DNA of 11,985 bases from an uncultured Porphyromonadaceae bacterium (GTDB taxonomy: Bacteria > Bacteroidota > Bacteroidia > Bacteroidales > Muribaculaceae). The notes under the pieces are model-generated. The model did not search any database, had not been told where the DNA came from, and saw only the letters and a program-made list of their open reading frames with translations. The position numbers and the translations under genes are program-made. How positions within the stretch are numbered: the first letter of the stretch is position 1; each line of letters opens with the position of its first letter. Shown one piece after another: positions 1 through 6,770 of this stretch. The stretch is from positions 1-11,985 of the forward strand of contig CAMWRO010000061.1 of NCBI GenBank assembly GCA_947176615.1. Direction: 5' to 3'.

Positions 1-1547
1 GCAGGGCCCTCTCCTACACCATCGCCCGCGATAAAAACTTCGTCGACGAGACCGACGACTCGCTCATATCGGTTGCCGCCCGCTATTTTGCGCAAAAAAA
101 TGACACCCGCCGAGCCATGCTCGCCTATTATTACCTCTCGCTCGTGCAGTTTAACGCCAGCAACTACACATCCTCGGCTGTCTCGGGACTCCGATCGCTG
201 AATTATGGTGAGGAACTGCGCGATTCTTTCTGGCTCGGGCGCATCTGCGAACTGATGTCGCGCATCAACCACAACACCTACAACATGCCCGAAACACAGC
301 GATGGATCAACCGTGCCGTCGAAATGTTCAAGGCAAGCCGCGACACAAACTTCTACTTCGAGTCAAAAATTAACCAAGCCATCTCCTACACCAATCTTGA
401 CGACCACACCCGCGCAATCGCCATCTTGGACTCAATAAAGCCGCTGCTGCCTCATGTCAGCAATTACATGCACGGACTATGGATAGATGCCCATATAACA
501 CCCTATTATCATCTTGGGCTACAGGAGGATGCTTGGAAAATGGGCATGGAAATGAATCAATATCCATCGGTTATTGAAGATGACAGCTATTTCTTTGCCA
601 AGAAGGCACAGATTGCAGTGAGATTAAATATGCAAGACAGTGCTGACTATTATATTTCCAAAGCCATTCTCCTGTCAACTGATCCAATAGACAACATTAA
701 CATTCTCAGTTCACAACTCTCTTATTTTGACTCGATTAATGACTACAAATCACAAGTAAAAATCCTCCGGCAGTTCCTTGAATCCCAAAACCGGCATGTC
801 AATGAAGCCATAAAACAATCAGTTGCGGTAGCTCAACGTGATTTTTATGAGGAAGAATCGAATTACAAGGCAGCAAAATTAAAATCTACCCTTTGGATTA
901 TCGCCCTCCTTGGCATTATTTTAACAATATCCATCGTGAGCGGTGTGATATTCTATAACCAGCGGATTAAGGTAAAAAATGCCGAGCTTGAAAAGCGAAT
1001 GATTGAAATAAACTCGTTGAAACAAAATCTGTATGACAACAACGGATGTTTCAACGAATTATATACCGACATAAAACAACGTGACAAGGAAATATCCCGC
1101 CTGTCACTCGCGCTTGACGGCAAAACCACCGAAAGTGAAAAGCTGAAAATACTTATTGACAACCTATTTGACTCACATTTCAAAGCATTAAACCGGCTAA
1201 GTGATGAATATTACGAAAGTCTTGACGGTTGCAACCCTAAGATTTTCTATCGGAACATCGAGCGTGAAATCAACACCCTTCGGAAATCTGATTTTATCGA
1301 GAGTATTGAAAATATAGTCAATGACTGTCGGGATAACGCTATTGACCGTCTTCGCTCCATTCCTTCATTAAAAAACGACGAAATAACTTTCCTAACTCTC
1401 GTTATTGCCCGACTGTCTCCAAGGGCGATATGCCTTATTCTTGACCTAAAACTGAAAACGATATATACGAAGCGTTCCCGCCTTAAAGAAAAAATAGAAA
1501 AATCCAATAGCCAACACCGGGATTTTAGTCTTCAGCTGCTGCAATAA
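1..1547 (+). CDS. TPR-transmembrane-HTH regulator, 5' end outside window
   Basis: The frame is open from the first full codon (base 3) to TAA at 1545-1547, with no stop before the ATG at 117, so the gene starts upstream of the window. The first ~220 codons are rich in paired amphipathic helices typical of tetratricopeptide repeats. One hydrophobic segment follows at about 888-959 (core IIALLGIILTISIVSGVIF), then a coiled-coil-like charged stretch (about 960-1150) and a C-terminal helix-turn-helix-like region at about 1344-1496 (LSPRAICLILDLKLKTIYTKRSRLKEK, shown by key part LKTIYTKRSRLKEK). This order matches Bacteroidales membrane-anchored regulators with periplasmic TPRs and a cytoplasmic LuxR-like DNA-binding tail. 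The signal and target genes are unknown. The first ~470 bases are GC-rich and the rest clearly AT-richer. Family identification is fairly sure; the HTH assignment is by pattern only. Confidence 0.75.
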   Translation, partial: RALSYTIARDKNFVDETDDSLISVAARYFAQKNDTRRAMLAYYYLSLVQFNASNYTSSAVSGLRSLNYGEELRDSFWLGRICELMSRINHNTYNMPETQRWINRAVEMFKASRDTNFYFESKINQAISYTNLDDHTRAIAILDSIKPLLPHVSNYMHGLWIDAHITPYYHLGLQEDAWKMGMEMNQYPSVIEDDSYFFAKKAQIAVRLNMQDSADYYISKAILLSTDPIDNINILSSQLSYFDSINDYKSQVKILRQFLESQNRHVNEAIKQSVAVAQRDFYEEESNYKAAKLKSTLWIIALLGIILTISIVSGVIFYNQRIKVKNAELEKRMIEINSLKQNLYDNNGCFNELYTDIKQRDKEISRLSLALDGKTTESEKLKILIDNLFDSHFKALNRLSDEYYESLDGCNPKIFYRNIEREINTLRKSDFIESIENIVNDCRDNAIDRLRSIPSLKNDEITFLTLVIARLSPRAICLILDLKLKTIYTKRSRLKEKIEKSNSQHRDFSLQLLQ

Positions 1548-1569
1548 ACCCCTCTTTTTCACCATTGTC

Positions 1570-1604
1570 AGGCGTGAAGAAAATTTAAAAATTTCTTCAC
1601 GCCT
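1570..1604 (+). terminator. Rho-independent terminator after the TPR-HTH gene
   Basis: A perfect 13-bp inverted repeat (AGGCGTGAAGAAA at 1570-1582 and its complement at 1592-1604) encloses a 9-base loop. A T-run follows at 1612-1616. It lies 23 bases after the stop codon of the regulator gene and so probably ends its transcript. Confidence 0.8.
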
Positions 1605-1663
1605 AACATGCTTTTTATAAACACATTACATAAGTGCTTGAAGAATTTTATCTTCTCTTAAAA

Positions 1664-1696
1664 TTGATGTTATTCCATAAGTTTAGACTAATTTTG
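1664..1696 (+). promoter_or_regulatory. Bacteroidota-type promoter for the small peptide/membrane gene pair
   Basis: TAATTTTG at 1689-1696 fits the Bacteroidota -7 consensus TAnnTTTG. A TTG at 1664-1666 lies 22 bases upstream, close to the usual place of the -33 element. Transcription would start near 1703, some 27 bases before the ATG at 1730. This favours that ATG over the in-frame GTG at 1634, which lies upstream of the promoter. Confidence 0.5.
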
Positions 1697-1729
1697 CTTT
1701 TGTCAAAAACACTAAAAAAACACAGACTC

Positions 1730-1933
1730 ATGTTACGAAATTTTATCACATTAGTACTCTTAGCTAATTTCTTCATTCCGATTCACACTTTTGCTGAACC
1801 GGTCAAGAAGAATGGAAAAATTGAGTTCAACCCTCAAACCCCGCGCCACAATCGTGTTCCGTCCCAAAATCCCGTGGACGAGGACAGCAATATTGACGCA
1901 TACGTTGATTGTATGGCTTCTTATGAGAATTAA
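1730..1933 (+). CDS. Small secreted protein, 67 residues, function unknown
   Basis: This short protein has a clear signal peptide: MLRNF, then the hydrophobic core ITLVLLANFFIPIHTFA, with likely cleavage after the TFA. The mature part is about 45 residues, polar and rich in Asn, Pro and Asp (NPQTPRHNRVPSQNPVDEDS), and ends YVDCMASYEN. The start at 1730 was chosen because the promoter-like box lies at 1689-1696; an in-frame GTG at 1634 would put 32 extra residues before the signal peptide. The tail vaguely resembles the N-terminal half of DUF3244-type small secreted Bacteroidales proteins, which are about 100 residues long, so this may be a truncated member. None of the other frames restores a continuation. 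Its stop codon overlaps the start of the next gene. Homology is not secure. Confidence 0.5.
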   Translation: MLRNFITLVLLANFFIPIHTFAEPVKKNGKIEFNPQTPRHNRVPSQNPVDEDSNIDAYVDCMASYEN

Positions 1934-2204
1934 AAAAAAGTCTCGTCATTTTTTTAATCTCTATGTATCATGGGATGAGATTGGGAATTTATGGTATTAT
2001 TTGACATTAATTCAATGTGCCTTTTCGTTTAGATTCGAAATACCGATATACAATAATTTTACTAATAAACTATTTATTGCTATCGGAATCATGAGCGCAT
2101 GTATTTTATGTATGGCCACTAAATCTCAAATTAACTCTTGGAAAGGATTGACAATGATTATCTCAATCTTATTATCTGTCGAACTTCTTATAACACAATC
2201 TTAA
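1923..2204 (+). CDS. Small membrane protein, 93 residues, function unknown
   Basis: The ATG at 1923 lies inside the end of the preceding gene, an 11-base overlap in another frame that suggests translational coupling. The basic N-terminus (MRIKKKSRHFF) is followed by three hydrophobic stretches at about residues 22-37, 50-66 (LFIAIGIMSACILCMAT) and 75-91 (GLTMIISILLSVELLI). An inner-membrane protein with two or three spans is likely. The open frame extends further upstream to an ATG at 1791, but that part is antiphase to the signal-peptide gene and reads as low-quality sequence, so the later start is preferred. The gene is AT-rich compared with the suf genes. No family is recognised. Confidence 0.45.
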   Translation: MRIKKKSRHFFNLYVSWDEIGNLWYYLTLIQCAFSFRFEIPIYNNFTNKLFIAIGIMSACILCMATKSQINSWKGLTMIISILLSVELLITQS

Positions 2205-2299
2205 TCCCGTTCATAGAATTACTATTGCCTCAAGCACCGCATTCACTACGATAATCAATAAAAAGGTTCTGTTTATAAAAATGGTTTATTGAGCCTTTT

Positions 2300-2328
2300 C
2301 CCGGCGCGAGACGCTGTCTTGTGCCGGG
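2300..2328 (+). terminator. Strong GC-rich hairpin, likely terminator
   Basis: CCCGGCGCGAGAC (2300-2312) pairs with GTCTTGTGCCGGG (2316-2328) over 13 bp, including two G-T pairs, around a 3-base loop. It stands about 95 bases after the membrane-protein stop codon in otherwise AT-rich DNA. The downstream T-tract is weak (TCATTCTTATC), so termination is likely but not certain. Nothing else is recognisable between 2205 and the promoter box at 2473. Confidence 0.55.
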
Positions 2329-2472
2329 TCATTCTTATCATTAAGTGTCAAACGGAGATGATATTATTGAACTTACGGATTTATTGCAATCATTTTTTCC
2401 TTTAAAGATCAAACTTATGAATCCGTTGGTCGCAAATTTCATATCTTGATGTAAATATTCAACATTTTTTAT

Positions 2473-2480
2473 TATTTTTG
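2473..2480 (+). promoter_or_regulatory. -7 promoter box for the small membrane-protein gene
   Basis: TATTTTTG matches TAnnTTTG and lies 22 bases before the ATG at 2503, giving a predicted start of transcription near 2487 and a short leader. A TTG at 2446-2448 is 24 bases upstream, somewhat far for a -33 element. Confidence 0.45.
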
Positions 2481-2502
2481 TAAAACAATAAAACATTTCA
2501 TC

Positions 2503-2784
2503 ATGGGAAACGAAAGAAAACAAGATTTACCCGACTGGATGGTGACAGTATTGGCTATTTGGACTGCTATCTCTCTGATTGGGCGTATTTGGCCCGAAAC
2601 AAAGCCGGCATTTTGCGAGACAGAGTGGTATAAAATTTCCATGTCGATACTTACTCTCGGTTTCTTCGTGTGGCTAATCGTTTCGCCTAAATACCGTTTC
2701 AATTATTGGTGGTGGACGGCAGTCATATTGATAGCTCTATGGCTGTTTTTCGTGGGGTATACACTTTTAACAAATAACATATAA
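2503..2784 (+). CDS. Small Trp-rich membrane protein, 93 residues, function unknown
   Basis: The protein begins MGNERKQDLPDW and has three hydrophobic segments at about residues 12-28 (MVTVLAIWTAISLIG), 45-60 (ISMSILTLGFFVWLIV) and 69-90 (WWWTAVILIALWLFFVGYTL). Short polar loops carry PETK and PKYRFNY. It is unusually rich in tryptophan. There is no signal peptide or lipobox. The ATG follows a -7 box at 2473-2480. The last four sense codons and the stop codon lie inside the left arm of the terminator hairpin at 2772-2836. It reads as a real monocistronic gene, but no family is recognised; roles from toxin to small transporter subunit cannot be told apart. Confidence 0.6.
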   Translation: MGNERKQDLPDWMVTVLAIWTAISLIGRIWPETKPAFCETEWYKISMSILTLGFFVWLIVSPKYRFNYWWWTAVILIALWLFFVGYTLLTNNI

Positions 2785-2836
2785 AAAATAACAGATAGCC
2801 TTGACGTGGCTGTCTGTTATTTTTTATATGTTATTT
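2772..2836. terminator. Two-way terminator between convergent genes, 29-bp stem
   Basis: Arms 2772-2800 and 2808-2836 pair over 29 bp with a single G-T pair around the 7-base loop TTGACGT. An A6 run in the left arm and T6 in the right arm give each direction a U-tract. The hairpin contains the end of the plus-strand gene (stop 2782-2784) and ends 8 bases from the glycosidase stop codon (2845-2847). Confidence 0.85.
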
Positions 2837-2844
2837 TTATCTCT

Positions 2845-5223
2845 TTACATTTTTAACGGCTGTTCCGAGACATAGATTTTGAAGTCGCGGATGCTGCCGG
2901 GCGCGCCTGATTCCATGCGGGGAAGGTATTGCACGGCGGTGACGGTCTGCGGCTTACCGAGGTCGATAACCACGGCGTGGGGGAACGGGATGCCCTTGAC
3001 GGTGCTCCAGTAGGTCGACTCCTGAAGGTCAAAAATCTTGTCGGCTGAGCGGTTGGAACCTTTGACATTCTCCGAGTCGGCATAGACTACCGTCCACGGT
3101 TCGCGCGACAGTCTCTCGCCATCGCCGTCGAGCAGGTAAAGCTCGGCAATGCAGGCGCGGTCATCGTCAGGGTTATTGCCGCTGAGGGCCTCGATAACGA
3201 CATACTGTCCGCTGGCGGGTGCGTCAAACTTCTCCTCCTGCCATCCATTGCCGGGGGCGAATGATGATGTCAAGACCGGTTTTTCGCCCGTGAGGTCAAG
3301 GGTCTGCCCCTCCTCGCGGTGGATGAGGGGGCGCGGCACGAGGAGCTTGTCAAGCAGCGGCTCGGTCAGGCCCTCGCAGCGGGCCTCCTTGGGACCCACG
3401 ATGTCGAAGACAAGTATCTCGTTCTCACCCTTTTTGAGCCAGCATCCGGGGGTGTAGAGGGTCTGTTGCGGACCTATTTCCCAGATGCGTCCGAGCGGGT
3501 GGCCGTTGACATAGACAAGTCCCTTGCCCCATGTCTCGAAGTTGAGGAATGTATCGCTCGGCTTGCCCTTGACGGTGAAGGTGCCGCGATATGCGCCGGG
3601 GATGCGCTGCCCGCGGTCGTCGGTCAGCTTGTCGATGGGGCGGAAATTCATCGCGGTGTAGGTTTCGAGCTCGTCGGCGATGTTGTAGACGCTCCAGTTC
3701 TTGAGGTCGCAGACAAAGGGGCGGCCGTCGATGTGGGTCGTCAGCGTGACATTGCCTGTGATGCCCTTGAAGTCCTTGATGGCGCGGCCGAAGTTGATGC
3801 GGCCCATCGCCTCGACGAGGATATCGAGCACGGCACCCTTGCGGCAGGGCGGCAGCTTGATTTCTTTCTCGCCATTGCGGCGGTCGAGCTTGCCGACGAG
3901 CACCCCGTCGACAAATATCTGAGCATAGTCGTGGGCCTCGTTGACAGTCAGCAGCGACGGGAGGTTCATCTCGGGGAGGGTCGTGCGGTAGAGTATCGAG
4001 CCGAATCCTTGGTCATATTCCTCCATTGTCTTGATGTCGGCATCGGTCTTGGGGGCGGGGAGGTTGTCAAAGAGGGGGGCCATCTCGGTCAGCTCAAAGC
4101 TCTTGACGGCTATCGGCTTGATGGTTTTGGGGACGGCGGCCTGTTTCTCGCCGTTCATATACTTGGCGAGGGTCTTGCGCAGCTCCCAGTACTTGGGGGT
4201 GGTCTGCCCGCTCTCGCTGATGGGCGCGTCATAGTCATAGGAGGTCACGTCGGGGGCGAAACCGGGGGAGTTGGCGCCGGCCCAGTGGCCCCAGTTGGTA
4301 CCGCCGTGGGTCATGTAGAGGCTGAACGAGATGCCTTTGGAGAGCATTTCGTCAATACCGGCAATCATGTCGGCGGCGGGGCGTGTCTCGTGGTTGGCAC
4401 CCCACTTGTCAAACCATCCGCTCCAGAACTCGCTGCACATCAGCGGCGCGTCGGGACGCTCCTTCTTGAGCGATTCAAACTGCTGGTCGACATTGGCCCC
4501 TGTGCCGAAGTTCATCGTCCACACGAGGTCGTCGAGGCCGTTGTTGAGGTAATTGGATGACCAGTCACACTGGAACAGGGCCACGTCGGGGTAGTTGCGG
4601 CGCACCATGTCGCGGATTGCCGAGACATAGGGCTTGTCGATGCCGTAGGAACCATACTCGTTCTCGACCTGTACCATGATGATGGGGCCGCCGTTGGCCA
4701 CCGTAAGGTCGCGCACCTGATCGGCCACGGCGTTTTCAAACTTCTCGACCCTTTCCATGAAATAGGGGTCCTGCTCGCGCAGTTTTATATCTTTCTTTTT
4801 CAGCAGCCACCACGGCAGGCCGCCCATCTCCCACTCGGCGCAGACGTAGGGTCCGGGGCGCAGGATGACTTTCATGTCATTGGCCTGACACAGTTTTACA
4901 AACTCACGCAGGTCGTTGTTGCCGGTGAAGTCAAATCGGTCCGGTTGCCCTTCGTGGGCGTTCCAGAACACATAAAGGCACACCGTATTCATTCCCAGTC
5001 CCTTGGACAGTTTTATGCGCTGGTCCCAGTAGGGGCGCGGGATGCGGGGGTAGTGCAACTCGGCTGCTTTTACCACAAATGGCTCGCCGTTAAGCATAAA
5101 GGCTCCTTTTCCGGCTTCAAATGTCGCAGGCTCGGCAGCGACGGCAGCAGTCTTGGCCTCGGCGGTCCATGCCGGGTTAAAAGCCGCGATTGCCAATAGC
5201 AACGAAGATAATATGGGTTTCAT
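2845..5223 (-). CDS. Secreted family 35 glycoside hydrolase (beta-galactosidase-like)
   Basis: A 792-residue enzyme predicted to remove terminal beta-galactosyl residues from oligo- or polysaccharides in the periplasm or at the surface. It begins with a signal peptide (MKPILSSLLLAIAAFNPAWTAEA). The GH35 catalytic barrel spans about 38-355: LNGEPFVVKAAELHYPRIP, LRPGPYVCAEWEMGGLPWWL, the acid/base Glu189 in VENEYG, the nucleophile Glu265 in CSEFWSGW, and HGGTNWG near 306 with YDYDAP near 330. Beta-sandwich modules follow at about 400-610. The C-terminus (about 645-792) looks like a discoidin (F5/8 type C) sugar-binding domain. The ATG at 5223 was preferred to the in-frame codon 14 positions earlier because it opens the signal peptide and lies downstream of the -7 box. 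No SusC/SusD genes are adjacent, so the substrate is not shown by context. Specificity within GH35 is inferred. Confidence 0.93.
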   Translation of the reverse strand: MKPILSSLLLAIAAFNPAWTAEAKTAAVAAEPATFEAGKGAFMLNGEPFVVKAAELHYPRIPRPYWDQRIKLSKGLGMNTVCLYVFWNAHEGQPDRFDFTGNNDLREFVKLCQANDMKVILRPGPYVCAEWEMGGLPWWLLKKKDIKLREQDPYFMERVEKFENAVADQVRDLTVANGGPIIMVQVENEYGSYGIDKPYVSAIRDMVRRNYPDVALFQCDWSSNYLNNGLDDLVWTMNFGTGANVDQQFESLKKERPDAPLMCSEFWSGWFDKWGANHETRPAADMIAGIDEMLSKGISFSLYMTHGGTNWGHWAGANSPGFAPDVTSYDYDAPISESGQTTPKYWELRKTLAKYMNGEKQAAVPKTIKPIAVKSFELTEMAPLFDNLPAPKTDADIKTMEEYDQGFGSILYRTTLPEMNLPSLLTVNEAHDYAQIFVDGVLVGKLDRRNGEKEIKLPPCRKGAVLDILVEAMGRINFGRAIKDFKGITGNVTLTTHIDGRPFVCDLKNWSVYNIADELETYTAMNFRPIDKLTDDRGQRIPGAYRGTFTVKGKPSDTFLNFETWGKGLVYVNGHPLGRIWEIGPQQTLYTPGCWLKKGENEILVFDIVGPKEARCEGLTEPLLDKLLVPRPLIHREEGQTLDLTGEKPVLTSSFAPGNGWQEEKFDAPASGQYVVIEALSGNNPDDDRACIAELYLLDGDGERLSREPWTVVYADSENVKGSNRSADKIFDLQESTYWSTVKGIPFPHAVVIDLGKPQTVTAVQYLPRMESGAPGSIRDFKIYVSEQPLKM

Positions 5224-5262
5224 AAATATTGACTGAATGGTATTAGCTTTAAAAATATGACG

Positions 5263-5270
5263 CAAAGATA
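5263..5270 (-). promoter_or_regulatory. -7 promoter box for the GH35 gene
   Basis: On the minus strand this reads TATCTTTG, matching TAnnTTTG, 39 bases before the ATG at 5223. A TTGAC lies further upstream (TTG at 5289-5287), but the 16-base spacing is short for a -33 element. The box overlaps the alternative long start at 5265, which makes that start unlikely. Confidence 0.5.
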
Positions 5271-5342
5271 GCTAATTGCAGTCAGTCAATAGGTGTGAAA
5301 TCGGTAAAACTTGAACTGTTTTAGGTCAGAGGTATTTTTATA

Positions 5343-6089
5343 TCAGTGTTCCATATCGAATCCGCGGCGGCGGAGGGCGCTGAGCATGCGGTATTTCATC
5401 GCCTCGCGGTAGTAGGAGATGATGTGGCCACACCAGTCGTTGGTCGTTTTGTCACCGGCGCGGGTGGTGTTATAGCGGGTGATTTCGGCATCGTAGGCTT
5501 CGAGGTCGGGTGCCATGTCGTCCTGACGGTATTCGTTGTGATGGATGACGAGCGATGCCGGCTGCTTGGGTTTCATGTCGGGCAGCTCGCGTGGCACACC
5601 GATGGCGAGACCGCACACCACAAACGTGTGCTGCGGCAGGTTGACAATCTGCGATACTGCCTCGGGGGCGACCGTGCGGGCATACCCTACGCAGCAAGTC
5701 CCCAGTCCGAGCGATTCGGCCATAGCCACGGCGCTCATCATGGCGAGGGTGGCATCCACGACCCCGACGATGATACCGTCGACCGTGTGGGTAAACTGCG
5801 GCATGTCAATCCCCTTTTTATCGGCCAGCACATCGATTTTGTGGTAGTCGGCAAGGAAAAGCAGGAAGTGGTTGCAAGTCTTTATCTGTTTCTGATTAGT
5901 CAGGGCATACAGTTTCTCCTTCACCTCTTGGTCAGAGATGTCAATGACCGAAAACTGTTGTCCGTTATAGCTTGTCGGGGTGTTGCGTATAGCCTCATAT
6001 ATAAGGTTCATGTCGGCATCCGACACGGTTTCGCGTTCATAACGGCGGATGCTGCGGCGTTGTAGCAGAGAGTCTTTAACACTTTTCAT
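5343..6089 (-). CDS. NfsA-type NAD(P)H-dependent FMN nitroreductase
   Basis: A 248-residue cytoplasmic flavoprotein of the nitroreductase family, expected to use NAD(P)H to reduce flavins, nitro compounds or quinones. The N-terminus has the FMN-binding pattern RRSIRRY (residues 11-17), followed by NTPTSYNGQ (37-45) and the typical ESLGLGTCCVGYAR (125-138). The C-terminal KPKQPASLVIHHNEY segment (173-187) is the part that distinguishes NfsA/flavin reductase P types from shorter nitroreductases; total length also fits. The ATG at 6089 begins the conserved helix; an in-frame start 20 residues earlier would add an unrelated hydrophobic stretch. The gene appears monocistronic. A weak -7-like box (AACTTTTG, 6154-6147) lies upstream. 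The physiological substrate is unknown. Confidence 0.88.
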   Translation of the reverse strand: MKSVKDSLLQRRSIRRYERETVSDADMNLIYEAIRNTPTSYNGQQFSVIDISDQEVKEKLYALTNQKQIKTCNHFLLFLADYHKIDVLADKKGIDMPQFTHTVDGIIVGVVDATLAMMSAVAMAESLGLGTCCVGYARTVAPEAVSQIVNLPQHTFVVCGLAIGVPRELPDMKPKQPASLVIHHNEYRQDDMAPDLEAYDAEITRYNTTRAGDKTTNDWCGHIISYYREAMKYRMLSALRRRGFDMEH

Positions 6090-6169
6090 CGTTGCAAGGG
6101 GGTTAAGGTAAAAGCATAGTTTTATCCTAAAACACCCGATACCGTGCAAAAGTTCACTTTAAGAGGGCG

Positions 6170-6230
6170 TAATTCATAATGCATAATTGGCTAACGCGCT
6201 GTGACGAGGCTGATTATGCATTATAAATTA
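6170..6230. repeat. 18-bp AT-rich inverted repeat
   Basis: TAATTCATAATGCATAAT (6170-6187) and its complement at 6213-6230 differ at one position and enclose 25 bases of mixed composition (TGGCTAACGCGC...). It lies just upstream of the nitroreductase gene and directly beside the first hairpin-repeat copy. It could form a long hairpin or mark the end of a small insertion. No open frame lies within it. Confidence 0.7.
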
Positions 6231-6234
6231 TGAA

Positions 6235-6347
6235 AAATAGCAATCTGACAAGATTGCGTCCATGAATAGCCGTGGGTTGCAGATGACTGCAACCCACGGA
6301 AACTCAAAGAATAATCCTTACGGATTAAATATTACTCAGGGCAAAAC
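6235..6347. repeat. Hairpin-rich dispersed repeat, short copy
   Basis: Three hairpins in order: GCAATCT-GACA-AGATTGC (6240-6257), CCGTGGGTTGCAG-ATGA-CTGCAACCCACGG (13 bp; arms 6270-6282 and 6287-6299) and TAATCC-TTAC-GGATTA (6312-6327). All three have 4-base loops and the gaps are 12 and 12 bases. Bases 6235-6299 equal 6771-6835 except at one position, and 6304-6347 equal 6965-7008 except at three. The copy ends 7 bases from the stop codon of the small minus-strand gene (6355) and may also end its transcript. No transposase is nearby. Confidence 0.85.
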
Positions 6348-6354
6348 ACATGAA

Positions 6355-6603
6355 TCAGGAGGTATGCGTCAGCTGACCAATGAAATATAAAAAAAGGCAC
6401 CCGACGATACAGCAAAATATACCCGCGACTATGGCCTTCCGTGTAAGACGTCCCGCTCTTTTGGCAATCAAGAGAAGAAAAACAACCATTAGGCATAAGA
6501 AAATGTATGACAGCCTGTTAAGACCCGAAGGAGGAAATGTCAAAAAATAACTAGAAGCGCACGCCCCCACTATATATATCCATGTAATAAAATCAATCTT
6601 CAT
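6355..6603 (-). CDS. Small membrane protein, about 82 residues, function unknown
   Basis: Three hydrophobic segments are visible: ITWIYIVGACASSYFLTF, LSYIFLCLMVVFLLLIA and AIVAGIFCCIVGCLFLYFIG. A basic loop (KRAGRLTRK) lies between the second and third, suggesting an inner-membrane protein with that loop on the cytoplasmic side. The start is uncertain: the ATG at 6603 (MKIDF) or the one three codons upstream at 6612 (MSVMKIDF). Cysteines are frequent in the spans. The gene sits alone between the two hairpin-repeat copies and is AT-richer than the neighbouring metabolic genes. No clear -7 box was found upstream. No family recognised; a coding gene is likely from the coherent three-span pattern but not proven. 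Confidence 0.5.
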   Translation of the reverse strand: MKIDFITWIYIVGACASSYFLTFPPSGLNRLSYIFLCLMVVFLLLIAKRAGRLTRKAIVAGIFCCIVGCLFLYFIGQLTHTS

Positions 6604-6612
6604 AACCGACAT

Positions 6613-6770
6613 CTAATTAAACCGTAAGTATTTTAGTTTAAACATATTAAGATTAAAATAAGTTTATCAGCATTAGCAACTGTCTTGATTGACAAGCCTG
6701 CATTTTGGAGGTAGATATTGTGGCGGAATCGGCGTCTGAAATACTTACATAGTAGGGAAATACTGTATCG
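6613..6770. other. Intergenic stretch without recognisable features
   Basis: AT-rich non-coding DNA between the small membrane-protein gene and the long hairpin repeat. The only structure noticed is an 8-base direct repeat GAAATACT (6738-6745 and 6757-6764). The minus-strand open frame across it reads as low-complexity, and its N-terminal part is the hairpin repeat, so it was not called. Confidence 0.4.

Noticed and set aside
1634..1729. GTG start giving a 99-residue form of the secreted peptide
   Set aside because: It would put 32 residues before a good signal peptide and start upstream of the likely promoter.
2341..2702. Two minus-strand open frames of 60 and 76 codons
   Set aside because: They run antisense to the small membrane-protein gene and across its promoter, and show no coherent domain.
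3319..4560. 413-codon plus-strand open frame
   Set aside because: It lies entirely antisense to the GH35 catalytic and sandwich domains and is Gly/Val/Asp-rich, as expected for the reverse of a GC-rich gene.
5346..6065. 239-codon plus-strand open frame
   Set aside because: Antisense shadow of the nitroreductase gene, which has clear FMN-binding motifs.
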